Shown here in pieces: positions 8,134 through 15,880 of a DNA stretch of 37,178 nt (positions are counted from its first letter, which is position 1; each line of letters opens with the position of its first letter). The translations under genes and the position numbers were made by a program. The stretch lies in assembly GCA_029260825.1 (NCBI GenBank), contig JAJDCM010000423.1:1-37178 (forward strand), read 5' to 3'. Origin of the DNA: Planctomycetota bacterium (GTDB lineage: Bacteria; Planctomycetota; JACOTG01; JAJDCM01). A model generated the notes under the pieces. The model worked only from the letters and a program-made list of their open reading frames with translations. It was not told the DNA's origin and searched no databases.

Positions 8134-10410
8134 CTAGAGACGGCTGGAGAGGAGGGGAAGAGAGCGAAGGATCTTCCCCACTTGGGGTCCGGTCAGCTCG
8201 GATGCGGGGATGGTCAGGAGCTCCTTCAGAGCGCGGGCCCTCATCCGTTTCACCAGGGACTCGATGTTCCCTGGAGCCTGTTTCAGGCAAAGGACGCTAC
8301 TCAGACCGGAAGCCATGAGAAGGAGGTTTTCCGGTGCCACGGTTCCGCGCCGACTGATGACTTTTCCGGTCCTCCCTTCGAGTACGAGGCTGTTGTAGTA
8401 GGTGCCGGGATTGCGAGGATCCTTTCGGCTTACTGATTCTGCGAGGACATTTGCAAGCTTCAAGAGACGGTTTCTGAATTCAGGATTTCTGGTCTCGCGA
8501 TACGCCCGGTAGTAGCCCTCGCAAAGGATCCCCCCACTCACCCAGGTGGAAAGGATGAATGCTCCTTCACTTTCGGGGCCGGACGATTCCAGTTGACGGA
8601 GCAAGACAACTCCGCTTGTTGCGGCTCTCTCTTTGCAGCGGCGAGAGAGATGGTTCAGGGTTTCCCGGGATTCTGACGTGCCCAGGTTGTTTGAAATGGA
8701 GGAGAGGGCAATCAGAGTCCAGCCGAGGTTTCGCTCCCGTTCGAAGATGTGATCCGTTCGAGAAAGAGCCACCATGCTCTTGCTGATGATGGCGACATCG
8801 GAAATGGCGAATGGGTCTGCGGTAAGCAAGGCAATCTGGAGTGCCCCCTCAACCCAGACGTGGCCGGCTTCCACAGGCCCTCCTCGATGACCGGGACCAT
8901 GGGGAAACGGGAGGATCATGGGAGTTTTGCTGAGAAAGGTCCAGGGAGGTCGACGGTTTTGATCGAGGTCGAGCCAATGACGAAGTCCGTGGGTTGCCGT
9001 CTCGATCCACTTCCGCTCCCGGGTTCTCAGGCCAGCGACCAGGCATCCGTGGAGGGTGTCAAATTCGTGATTTCCAAAGGAGTCTGCTCCCATTCTCCAG
9101 TCACCGAAATTGACGGCTCCTCGTGACCCATGTTCTTCCCGATCAAGAAATGACCGACATCTTCTCATCAGGATGTCTTCCCGATGTCCTATGTGCCCTC
9201 CCATCTCCAGAGCATCGGCGGATTGAAGCCAGTTCGAGGATGGAAGGGCGAGCAATGGAAGGCGCAGTTGTTTTTCATAGGTTCTGGACGCCCTGCGTTC
9301 CGGGGTCCATCGGATGAGGACGTCTTCGGTAAGGGCGGAGCCCGTTGGAAAAACTGTCGGGGTCGTGATGAGGTCAAGTTCGATTCCGGATGATTCGCTG
9401 ATGCGGAGACGGCGAGGCGCACGTTCCTCAAAGAGAGGGTGGTAGAGATCCATGCGAATCCCCCCGGACAGGAGACTACAGCGACCTTCCCTGGTGCCAC
9501 GGAGTGCGGTGCTTTTTTGTGCCGAGTCGAGCATGCGGTCCCGGGAGAAAAGAGGTCGAAGGTCTTTGGAGGGAAACATCAATCCCTTCATTCCCGTCTT
9601 CACCCGCGGAGTGAGGCGAACGGTCAGCCGGTCAACCGGAGATTGCGACCGGGGTGCAAAGATCCGGATCTCGAGATGGAGGACCGGTAGGCCTTGATAC
9701 AAGTGAATGCGAATCGAAGCACCGAGGCGGGCTGTTCCGCGAGAATCGGAGAGCACCGTATCGAGAATGAGTTCTCCCTTGATCGGCCCATTTTTCGTGA
9801 AGGAGAGCTTTCGGGTTCGCCCCCATCGAAGCAATGCTGTCTCTCCGCCCAGAATCGACGAGAGCTCGAGTCCGGTTGGGTTGTCGAGAGGGGCCTGTCC
9901 GAAAACGCGCAGGTCTTGAAGCAATGGCGTTTCCGGGGAGTTCGACACGAAGAACGAAAGAACCCCGGTGTTCGCGTGGTAACCGTGATCATCTTCGAGG
10001 ATGAGATTTGATTCTCGCTCTGGATTTTCTTGATCGGTCAAAAGGCGGAAGGCCCCCCCCGCTCGTCGCCCGTCCGTTTGAAAATCGAGGGACACCCACC
10101 GAAGGCTTCCATCGGGCCAGAGACTCTGAATCGATGTTTGGATCGGAACCGAGCGACCCAGGGAGTCCGAGAGGTGGAGTTTTCCCGGGTTTTTGATCAT
10201 GCCCGAAGGGAACGGGACTCCGGCCTGGCAAGGCCAGAGACCGGGAGGGGCAGAAGAGCGATCTTGAAGGATCAACGGAATGAGACCCTTTTCGGATAAG
10301 GGGACGGAAGACGCCTCGCCGGCCCCGAAAAACACCCCAAGAAGGAATGATCCAAGAGTCGCCCCCCACCGTTTCAAGGTACGGACATCTTTTCCATGCA
10401 TAGCCTCCAT
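8134..10410 (-). CDS. Secreted PcRGLX/YetA-like RIFT-barrel protein (possible polysaccharide lyase)
   Basis: The 758-residue product begins with a signal peptide (basic start, hydrophobic GSFLLGVFFGAGEASS to about residue 35). The next part fits the N-terminal RIFT barrel of the PcRGLX/YetA group: a GVPFPSGMI strand, LGRSVPIQT and SLWPDGSLRWVSLDF. The middle carries NFGDWRMGADSFGNHEFDT, matching the conserved GDW...GNxEYD region of that group, followed by a helical, barrel-like C-terminal half. Characterised relatives include an exo-rhamnogalacturonan lyase (CAZy PL26), so pectin or another polysaccharide is a reasonable substrate guess, but the catalytic residues were not traced. Start ATG has AAGGAGAG six bases upstream. 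It is divergent from nadD across 200 bases. No other carbohydrate gene is adjacent. Confidence 0.7.
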   Translation of the reverse strand: MEAMHGKDVRTLKRWGATLGSFLLGVFFGAGEASSVPLSEKGLIPLILQDRSSAPPGLWPCQAGVPFPSGMIKNPGKLHLSDSLGRSVPIQTSIQSLWPDGSLRWVSLDFQTDGRRAGGAFRLLTDQENPERESNLILEDDHGYHANTGVLSFFVSNSPETPLLQDLRVFGQAPLDNPTGLELSSILGGETALLRWGRTRKLSFTKNGPIKGELILDTVLSDSRGTARLGASIRIHLYQGLPVLHLEIRIFAPRSQSPVDRLTVRLTPRVKTGMKGLMFPSKDLRPLFSRDRMLDSAQKSTALRGTREGRCSLLSGGIRMDLYHPLFEERAPRRLRISESSGIELDLITTPTVFPTGSALTEDVLIRWTPERRASRTYEKQLRLPLLALPSSNWLQSADALEMGGHIGHREDILMRRCRSFLDREEHGSRGAVNFGDWRMGADSFGNHEFDTLHGCLVAGLRTRERKWIETATHGLRHWLDLDQNRRPPWTFLSKTPMILPFPHGPGHRGGPVEAGHVWVEGALQIALLTADPFAISDVAIISKSMVALSRTDHIFERERNLGWTLIALSSISNNLGTSESRETLNHLSRRCKERAATSGVVLLRQLESSGPESEGAFILSTWVSGGILCEGYYRAYRETRNPEFRNRLLKLANVLAESVSRKDPRNPGTYYNSLVLEGRTGKVISRRGTVAPENLLLMASGLSSVLCLKQAPGNIESLVKRMRARALKELLTIPASELTGPQVGKILRSLPLLSSRL

Positions 10411-10610
10411 CGTGAACTCTCCTTCGGGTTTGCTTGAGACGAACCAGAAGAAGAGTCGTAAGATGCCCTGGAGTGGTTACAGGTTTCCTGCCCCATCCAT
10501 GGTGCGGGCCATGGGGAGCAATGGACAAGAATCGGTTCTTTTGTTTGTTTAGTAGACTCGTAATTTGCCAACGGACTTGAGGCACAAGGCTGATCGGGAA
10601 GACGACAGAG
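10411..10610. other. Divergent intergenic region between PcRGLX-like gene and nadD
   Basis: This 200-bp spacer must hold promoters for both directions, but no clear sigma-70 pair is visible. It contains two NcoI-type palindromes CCATGG six bases apart near 10497-10514, which can pair as a hairpin or act as a dyad binding site. Confidence 0.3.
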
Positions 10611-11273
10611 GTGACGAAAACCACTTCATCGCGGGCAATCGGGATCCTCGGCGGGACCTTTGATCCCATCCATCTTGGGCATCTTCGAATGGCCGAGAGC
10701 ATCCTGCATGCCCTCCATCTCGAGAAAATGCTCTTCATCCCCTGCCATTTGCCTCCTCATAAGCCTGATCGCGAGGTGACCGGGGCGCACCATCGCTTTG
10801 CAATGGTGGATCTTGCCACGGGAGGCATACCCGGCCTCGAAGTCTCGGATGTGGAGATCAAGCGCGGGGGCATTTCCTACACGGTTGATACCTTGCGGGA
10901 GCTCAGACGCCAGTACGGGTCCCAGGTGCGGCTCGTTTTTCTTCTGGGGGCTGATTCAGTGGCGAGCCTTCCCTTCTGGAATGACGCGGCGACTCTGTTT
11001 GAGCTCTGTGAATTTGTGGTCCTTCCTCGAGCGCTTGAAAAGCCGCCGGATTTTTCACAGGTCGAGCGAAAACTCGGATCGGAAATCACGTCTCGCCTGA
11101 GAAATGCAACTCTCACTTTGGACACGATTGAGATCTCCTCCACCGAGATTCGCGACCGGGTTCGAGCGGGCCTTCCTCTGACGGATTATGTGCCAAAAGC
11201 GGTTGAACAGTACGTTCTCAGGAATGGGCTGTATCGACCCGGATCACCCCTTGCCGGTACCGCCGACGGATAA
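10611..11273 (+). CDS. nadD: Nicotinate-nucleotide adenylyltransferase
   Basis: NadD joins nicotinate mononucleotide and ATP to make deamido-NAD in NAD synthesis. The 220-residue product has the nucleotidyltransferase GGTFDPIHLGH motif (14-24, with HLGH), PPHKPD for substrate binding, FLLGADS in the middle, and the C-terminal ISSTEIRDRV motif. Length is typical. The start is a GTG; no better upstream start exists. In many genomes nadD lies beside rsfS/obg, which are absent here. It is the first gene on the plus strand of a divergent pair and is followed by a separately promoted lipoprotein gene. Confidence 0.96.
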   Translation: MTKTTSSRAIGILGGTFDPIHLGHLRMAESILHALHLEKMLFIPCHLPPHKPDREVTGAHHRFAMVDLATGGIPGLEVSDVEIKRGGISYTVDTLRELRRQYGSQVRLVFLLGADSVASLPFWNDAATLFELCEFVVLPRALEKPPDFSQVERKLGSEITSRLRNATLTLDTIEISSTEIRDRVRAGLPLTDYVPKAVEQYVLRNGLYRPGSPLAGTADG

Positions 11274-11332
11274 CTGCTTCCGGCTTTTGGGGATGATTCT
11301 CCCGGACCCCATCTTTTCCACCCGATTTGTCT

Positions 11333-11361
11333 TTGACGGGAGATGAGGTGGCTGATATACT
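11333..11361 (+). promoter_or_regulatory. Strong sigma-70-type promoter of the small lipoprotein gene
   Basis: TTGACG (11333-11338) and TATACT (11356-11361) are separated by exactly 17 bases; each box matches five of six consensus positions. This is one of the best promoters in the window. Transcription would start near 11368, about 145 bases before the lipoprotein's ATG. Confidence 0.7.
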
Positions 11362-11370
11362 CCCGGCCGA

Positions 11371-11400
11371 TTTTCGAGGAGATCGTTTTCTCCTCGGAAA
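11371..11400 (+). ncRNA. 5' leader hairpin of the lipoprotein mRNA
   Basis: CGAGGAGA (11375-11382) pairs perfectly with TCTCCTCG (11389-11396) around a six-base loop. The flanking TTTT and GAAA extend the stem by four further pairs including one G-U. It would lie at the extreme 5' end of the predicted transcript, the position at which stem-loops protect messages such as ompA from decay. A regulatory role is inferred. Confidence 0.5.
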
Positions 11401-11513
11401 GCGTGTTGGGAAAAGAACTTAGTTCGCCCCTTGAATCAGTCATGGAACCAAGCAGTGGGGCCATGATCGGGGTTGGAAAAAAGGGATTCTTCGCGAAGGA
11501 AGGAAACACCTCC

Positions 11514-11720
11514 ATGAAGAAGAAGATGTTCAAAGCTGTCCTGCTATTCGTTGTGGCAGCTGTGTCTGTAAGTGTCTTCCCTGGTTGCACTTCAACCTAC
11601 AATCATCTTCGTAATGAAGTCAAAATGTACAACAAGGTCATCCGGCGCGATTTCCTGAACATGAATCGTACTTTTGATCGACACTTCATGCGATACGATT
11701 GGGACGACCCGACCCTCTAG
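11514..11720 (+). CDS. Small lipoprotein of unknown function
   Basis: The start ATG at 11514 follows AAGGAAACACCTCC; an upstream in-frame ATG at 11343 would add a non-hydrophobic segment overlapping the promoter and hairpin, so it was rejected. The 68-residue product has a lysine-rich start (MKKKMFKAVLLF), a hydrophobic core and a lipobox-like VFPGC. After the Cys comes TSTYNHLRNEVKMYNKVIRRDFLNMNRTFDRHFMRYDWDDP, a short basic, probably helical tail. Phe at the -3 position is unusual for a lipobox, so processing is probable rather than certain. I recall similarly built short lipoproteins (CxTxYxxxRxD) in Planctomycetota but cannot assign a function. The strong promoter and structured leader suggest high expression. 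Confidence 0.7.
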   Translation: MKKKMFKAVLLFVVAAVSVSVFPGCTSTYNHLRNEVKMYNKVIRRDFLNMNRTFDRHFMRYDWDDPTL

Positions 11721-11771
11721 TCGGCCCCCGTCTGATCGTCTGATCGTTCAGCGGAAAACACGAAAAAGCGA

Positions 11772-12731
11772 CTACTCGGGTCGAGCCTGCTCCGTCGAAC
11801 GGAGAAAATCCAGGACTCGACCCGTTAGTGCTTCAAAGTCCCCCCTGTTTTTCACCAAAAACCAGTGGATGTCGGGGAATTTGCGCAGCCAGGTCATTTG
11901 CTGGCGAGCGAATCGCCGGGTGTTCTTCTTGATGAGCTGGCGCGCCTCTTCGAGACTGCATTCACCTGAAAGCGCCAGCAAGACCTCAGCGTAACCCACT
12001 GCTTTCTTGGCAACCCGGCCAAGACTCCCGCTCCTTTCGAGGGCTTCCACCTCATGGACCAATCCCTCCTCGAACATTCGATCGATTCGGGCATCGATGC
12101 GCGAAAAAAGAGTTTCTCGGGGCCAGGTGATTCCCGCCAGGTGGGGCTGGAACAGACTTGATTTGGCCGCGAACTGGGTCTGAAGCTCGCTGATCGGGCG
12201 ACCGGTCTTTGCTTTGACCTCCAGGGCCCGAATAATGCGCCTGAGATCCTTCGGGTGGATCTTTCCTGCAGAGACCGGGTCCTCGGAAAGAAGCCGCTCA
12301 TGAAGAACCTCCGGGCCCCTTTCGCGGGCCTCCTCGGTCAGCTTTGCCCGGAATGTCAGGTCGGCTTCCGGACCATCAAAGAGCCCCATCAGAAGGCCTT
12401 TGAGGTAGAGCGAAGTTCCCCCACAAAAGAGCGGAATATGACCGCGGCCGGCAATCTCTTCTCGCACTTTGCTGGCATGGGTCACGTAGGCTTTGATGTT
12501 GTAGTTCTGCCGAGGATCGGCGACGTCGATCATGTGGTGAGGGATGGTGCCCCGGGTGGCTACCGAGGGCTTGCCGGTTCCAATGTCCAATCCTCGAAAG
12601 AGCTTCATGGAATCAAGAGAGATGATCTCCGCGTCCAGGTCTTTGGCGATCGCCCGAGCAACGCTACCCTTTCCGGAGGCCGTCTGGCCAACGATGCCGT
12701 AGAGGGGAGGACGGTCCTTGCTGGAAGACAT
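11772..12731 (-). CDS. miaA: tRNA dimethylallyltransferase
   Basis: MiaA transfers a dimethylallyl group to A37 of tRNAs that read codons starting with U. The product (319 residues from ATG 12731) has P-loop GQTASGKGS (15-23), SLDSMKLFRGLDIGTGKP, HHMIDVADP and a C-terminal ARQQMTWLRKF motif. Two positions deviate from the common form: the P-loop reads GKG instead of GKT/GKS, and the DSMQVY segment reads DSMKLF. I recall such GKG forms in Planctomycetota MiaA; an altered but working enzyme is likely. ATG 12731 lies two bases after the M16 stop; a longer frame starting with GTG inside that gene has no ribosome site. It is the last gene of the M16 operon and converges on the small lipoprotein gene. 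Confidence 0.93.
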   Translation of the reverse strand: MSSSKDRPPLYGIVGQTASGKGSVARAIAKDLDAEIISLDSMKLFRGLDIGTGKPSVATRGTIPHHMIDVADPRQNYNIKAYVTHASKVREEIAGRGHIPLFCGGTSLYLKGLLMGLFDGPEADLTFRAKLTEEARERGPEVLHERLLSEDPVSAGKIHPKDLRRIIRALEVKAKTGRPISELQTQFAAKSSLFQPHLAGITWPRETLFSRIDARIDRMFEEGLVHEVEALERSGSLGRVAKKAVGYAEVLLALSGECSLEEARQLIKKNTRRFARQQMTWLRKFPDIHWFLVKNRGDFEALTGRVLDFLRSTEQARPE

Positions 12732-12733
12732 GG

Positions 12734-14062
12734 CTATTTGGGACGCACCGTTGAAATGGCACAAAGCGAGGGACGAAGGTGTTCCATTGCTCTTGCCTCG
12801 AGCTCTTCTTTCTTGAGGGTCTTCAGAATGGAAAGCTGTTCGGTCACGTTGCTCCCTCGAAAATGATGGTGCATCATCGTGTAGGCAATTCCCTCGACCG
12901 AATTGAAGCTCTGGAAGAACCTTCCATAGGCTTTATCCCGGATGCGTCGGAAGTCTTTCTCGTCGATTCCACGTCTTTTGATCTTACGAATACCGGTAAG
13001 GAGTGCCTGGTGAAGTGCGGGCGGATCCGGCGTATCTCCTCCTACCGCACTGAATGCGAACGATCGATCTGCATTGTACGAGGCGGAAAAAGAATCGTCG
13101 ATGAGTCCTGAATCGTAGAGCTGGTTATAGAGCTCCGAACTTTTTCCAAAGACAAGATCGAGAAGGAGGCTGATGGCGGTGTCTTTTCTTGTGAGTTCAA
13201 GCGGCGTGCAGTTAGCCACCGTGTCTTTGAAGCCTACGAGAAGTTTGGGGTGGGAAACGGGAAGCTTTTCCTCGATTTCTCGTCGGCAAATAGAACGCGG
13301 TTCCCGGGGAAGGAAACGCTGGATGGGTTCTGCTTTTTGAGACGGTTTCCCGTTTGTGGAGGGTTGCGCCAGACGAGTCACTGTTTTTGCGACGTTTTCG
13401 GGCTTGAGGTCCCCTACGACGATGAGAGCCATGTTCGCCGGGTGATAAAACGTCGCGTGGCAGGCGCGCAAAACGTCGGTGGTAATCTCGCCGATCGATT
13501 TCACCGTTCCCGCAATGTCCACCCGCACCGGGTGATTGTGGTAGAGGCCGTCCAGCAAGTTCATGAACAGTTTCCATTCCGCACTGTCCGCGTACATGCC
13601 GATTTCTTGCTCGATGATTCCGCGCTCTTTTTCAACCACCTCCTCGTTGAAGTAGGGTGTTTGAACGAGGTCGACCAGGAGGGACAGGTTGCGGTCAAAT
13701 TGATTGGAGCAGGAGAACAGGTAGGACGTAGAACTGAAGCCCGTTCCGGCGTTCGCGGAAGCGCCGAACTTCGCGAACTCATCGCAAATGTCTCCCTCCT
13801 CCTTGGCGAAAAGGCAATGTTCAAGAAAGTGGGCCACGCCCGCGGGTTGCTGGATGCGCTTTCCGTCTCGCCGATCGACAAAGTCCCGGTCGATGGCCCC
13901 GTAGTCCGCGGCCAGGATGGCGAACTTCTTGAAGTAGCCTTCCTTGGGGACAAAGATGACCGTCAGGCCGTTCTTGAGCTTTCCCTGATAGGTGGTCTCT
14001 TGGAGGCTCTTGTGATGAACCGGTCGCAGACGTAGTGGGGTCGTTTTTGAAGTCGTTTTCAA
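12734..14062 (-). CDS. M16 family zinc metallopeptidase, catalytic subunit
   Basis: The 442-residue product has the inverted zinc motif HFLEH (78-82) with catalytic Glu81, then the conserved GASANAGTGFSSTSY region, and GIIEQEIGMY (148-157), which should supply the third zinc ligand. Later come the NMALIVVGD strand and a second domain without a metal site. Length fits a single-chain half of the M16 clamshell. Together with the upstream M16 gene, which lacks the metal motif, it would form a two-subunit protease like mitochondrial processing peptidase or the Bacillus YmfF/YmfH pair. No signal peptide is seen, so it is probably cytoplasmic. The start is a TTG. 32 bases follow the partner gene and two precede miaA. 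Confidence 0.92.
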   Translation of the reverse strand: MKTTSKTTPLRLRPVHHKSLQETTYQGKLKNGLTVIFVPKEGYFKKFAILAADYGAIDRDFVDRRDGKRIQQPAGVAHFLEHCLFAKEEGDICDEFAKFGASANAGTGFSSTSYLFSCSNQFDRNLSLLVDLVQTPYFNEEVVEKERGIIEQEIGMYADSAEWKLFMNLLDGLYHNHPVRVDIAGTVKSIGEITTDVLRACHATFYHPANMALIVVGDLKPENVAKTVTRLAQPSTNGKPSQKAEPIQRFLPREPRSICRREIEEKLPVSHPKLLVGFKDTVANCTPLELTRKDTAISLLLDLVFGKSSELYNQLYDSGLIDDSFSASYNADRSFAFSAVGGDTPDPPALHQALLTGIRKIKRRGIDEKDFRRIRDKAYGRFFQSFNSVEGIAYTMMHHHFRGSNVTEQLSILKTLKKEELEARAMEHLRPSLCAISTVRPK

Positions 14063-14094
14063 CGGTGTCTCTTACCTCTCGAGTTCAATGCGAC

Positions 14095-15399
14095 TCAAGG
14101 CAGGCGGCCCATGGAGCTTCGGGCGGCGGTGCGTGTGGCATGACTCGCCCCTTCCGCTTCCCGAAGAAAGAAGGTTGTGTCTAACCGGATTCCGTCGCAC
14201 GCGTCGACGACCTGATCCAGATCGACCTTGGGTAGAGCTCGAAGCATGGTGGCCCCGGATTGGCGCCTTCCCGCGATCAAGATTTCAAGGGCGTCGTTGA
14301 TCATCCGTCCAGCGGAATCCTCAATGGTTCTGAATCGATTGACGAGAGCCTTCTTCGCCCCGTCAAGTTCATCGTCGGTGATCCGACCCGACCGCAGATC
14401 GGAGACCTGTTTTTTGATTACCTTGACGGCGGCAGAGAATTGTTGGGAGTCGATTCCCGAATGGATGAAGATCAGCCCTTTTACACGCTCCATCATGGAG
14501 TGGGTGTAATAGGCCAACTGCTTCTTCTCGCGAACGTTCTTGAAGATTTTCGAAAAGGTGCCGCCGCCGAGGATCGAATTTCCAACGAGTAAAGCAGGAT
14601 ATCGGGTGTCATCAGGGAACACGTCGGTTCGGTAGCCCATCGCCAGTTTCGCCTGGTTCACGTCGTGTTCCTCGATCACGGTTCTTCCCCGACCCGGTCG
14701 CTTGCGAATGGGCGGCTTGATCTTGCTGAAGGGGCCGTTTCGATCCGCGAATGGAACTCGCGAAAGCACCATTTCCTCGACCTGGTCGAGGGTGAGATCG
14801 CCCACGACAAAAATGTCCATGGGAGCGGTGCGGAGAAGCTTCTGGTAGCCTTCGAAGGCGGCTTCGTTGGTCAGTTCATCGATGGTCTCGAGGGTACCGT
14901 ATTCGTGGACTGCGTAGGGTTCTTCCCGGCACATTTCCTGGATCAGCCGTTCGGATGCGTAGCGCATTTTCTCATCGATAATCGCCTCAACCATGCGACG
15001 AAGGTTGCGCTTTTCGAGCTCGAAAGACGCTGTCGAAAATTGATTCCCCCCCTCATCGACGGTGTTCCAGACGATGTTTGAGAGCAGGGAGAGGGCCCGG
15101 TCGAGTGGAGAGCGGCGCCCTTTTTTGAACCGTTCTCCGAGACAGTCGAGGCGAAAGCAGAGGATTTGCCGTTCCCCCGACTTCAGGATATCGACCCCGA
15201 GCGAAGCTCCATACAGCTGTTCAAGTTCCCGACTGATATCTCGATGGGTAGGAAATCCGCGGCACCCCCGTCGAAGGACAAAGGGGACGATTGCCGCCGG
15301 AGTCGTTCCCTCATCAAGATTGCGATGGATGAAGAGCTTCAGGGTCGAGGTCTTGAACTTTGTCGTCTCACGGACGAAAAGCCGCACTCCTCCGGGCAA
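14095..15399 (-). CDS. M16 family peptidase-like protein, non-catalytic subunit
   Basis: The 434-residue product starts LPGGVRLFVRETTKFKTSTL, typical of the YmfF side of M16 pairs. The region where HxxEH is expected reads RRGCRGFPTHRDISRELEQLYGASLG, so the zinc ligands and catalytic Glu are missing. The later M16 elements remain: a Glu-rich RRMVEAIIDEKMRYASERLIQEM helix, MDIFVVGDLTLDQVEEM, MGYRTDVFPDDTRYPALLVGNSILGGGTFSKIFKNVREKKQLAYY, with the substrate-binding R..Y near the end. It probably helps bind substrate peptides. The start is a TTG with a weak AGG seven bases upstream; no ATG or GTG exists between it and the preceding stop. First gene of the M16-M16-miaA unit. Confidence 0.88.
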   Translation of the reverse strand: MPGGVRLFVRETTKFKTSTLKLFIHRNLDEGTTPAAIVPFVLRRGCRGFPTHRDISRELEQLYGASLGVDILKSGERQILCFRLDCLGERFKKGRRSPLDRALSLLSNIVWNTVDEGGNQFSTASFELEKRNLRRMVEAIIDEKMRYASERLIQEMCREEPYAVHEYGTLETIDELTNEAAFEGYQKLLRTAPMDIFVVGDLTLDQVEEMVLSRVPFADRNGPFSKIKPPIRKRPGRGRTVIEEHDVNQAKLAMGYRTDVFPDDTRYPALLVGNSILGGGTFSKIFKNVREKKQLAYYTHSMMERVKGLIFIHSGIDSQQFSAAVKVIKKQVSDLRSGRITDDELDGAKKALVNRFRTIEDSAGRMINDALEILIAGRRQSGATMLRALPKVDLDQVVDACDGIRLDTTFFLREAEGASHATRTAARSSMGRLP

Positions 15400-15688
15400 A
15401 CGCTTGACCTGGAAATCTCCGGTCTTGATGGTGATGTCCTCAAAAACCCAGCGTAAGCCTCGAACTCAAGGGGGCGAAACGGTGAGCTTTGTATTTCTTG
15501 ACTACCTGGTCTCCGCGAGGAGACCGGAAGCAACGGGGTCAAAGTCGTTCTTAGCGCTGGCCCGGCTCCATCCGGCACGCAAGTCGGATGAAGGGTAACC
15601 GCCCAAAATTCCTTTTCCGCGCGGGTGCTGCTCGAGGATGAAATCGTTTCAAGGAAAGGTCTTTGTGAGCAATTTCGGTCAATAATTC
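15400..15688 (-). other. Long 5' leader of the M16 operon with a hairpin and a short reading frame
   Basis: Between the predicted promoter and the M16 start lie about 280 transcribed bases without a recognised gene. A hairpin at 15506-15527 (nine pairs with one G-U, four-base loop) is centred on GGTCTCC / GGAGACC. A 34-codon frame (minus) starts TTG GGC GGT behind AAAAGGAAT and ends at a TAG inside the hairpin; its peptide reads GGYPSSDLRAGWSRASAK and ends LLAETR. The leader matches no riboswitch that I recognise. It may be a regulatory leader, or simply a remnant of a lost gene. Confidence 0.35.
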
Positions 15689-15717
15689 ATGTTAGAACGC
15701 GGCGGGGAAGGTGTCAA
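15689..15717 (-). promoter_or_regulatory. Sigma-70-type promoter of the M16-miaA operon
   Basis: On the minus strand TTGACA (15712-15717, perfect) and TAACAT (15689-15694, four of six) are separated by 17 bases. Start of transcription would be near 15682, leaving a leader of about 280 nucleotides before the first M16 gene. Confidence 0.6.
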
Positions 15718-15880
15718 TGGCGGGTAGAGCGGGATGAGTGTCCCCTCCCTTTGCTATCCTACCTGTGAAAGAGTCCTGAACGATTCTTGAGTTGCGTCGT
15801 ATTCGTCTCTAGCGGGACGATGTCGGCGTACGATCTGGCCCTCGATGTTTCGGGGATTTGGGAAAAACAGAGGTGTATCC
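15718..15880. other. Upstream region of the LolA-like gene
   Basis: No gene recognised. The plus strand offers a TATCCT near 15755 as a possible -10 but lacks a matching -35. The ribosome site GAGGTG stands six bases before the ATG at 15881. Confidence 0.3.

Noticed and set aside
11730..11745. Two copies of an 8-bp repeat (GTCTGATC) between the lipoprotein gene and miaA
   Set aside because: Too short and too few to be more than chance, and no terminator structure with a T-run could be built from it.
15339..15578. 79-codon minus-strand frame in the M16 leader
   Set aside because: Runs into the first M16 gene in another frame, with no ribosome site; protein-like appearance is probably chance.
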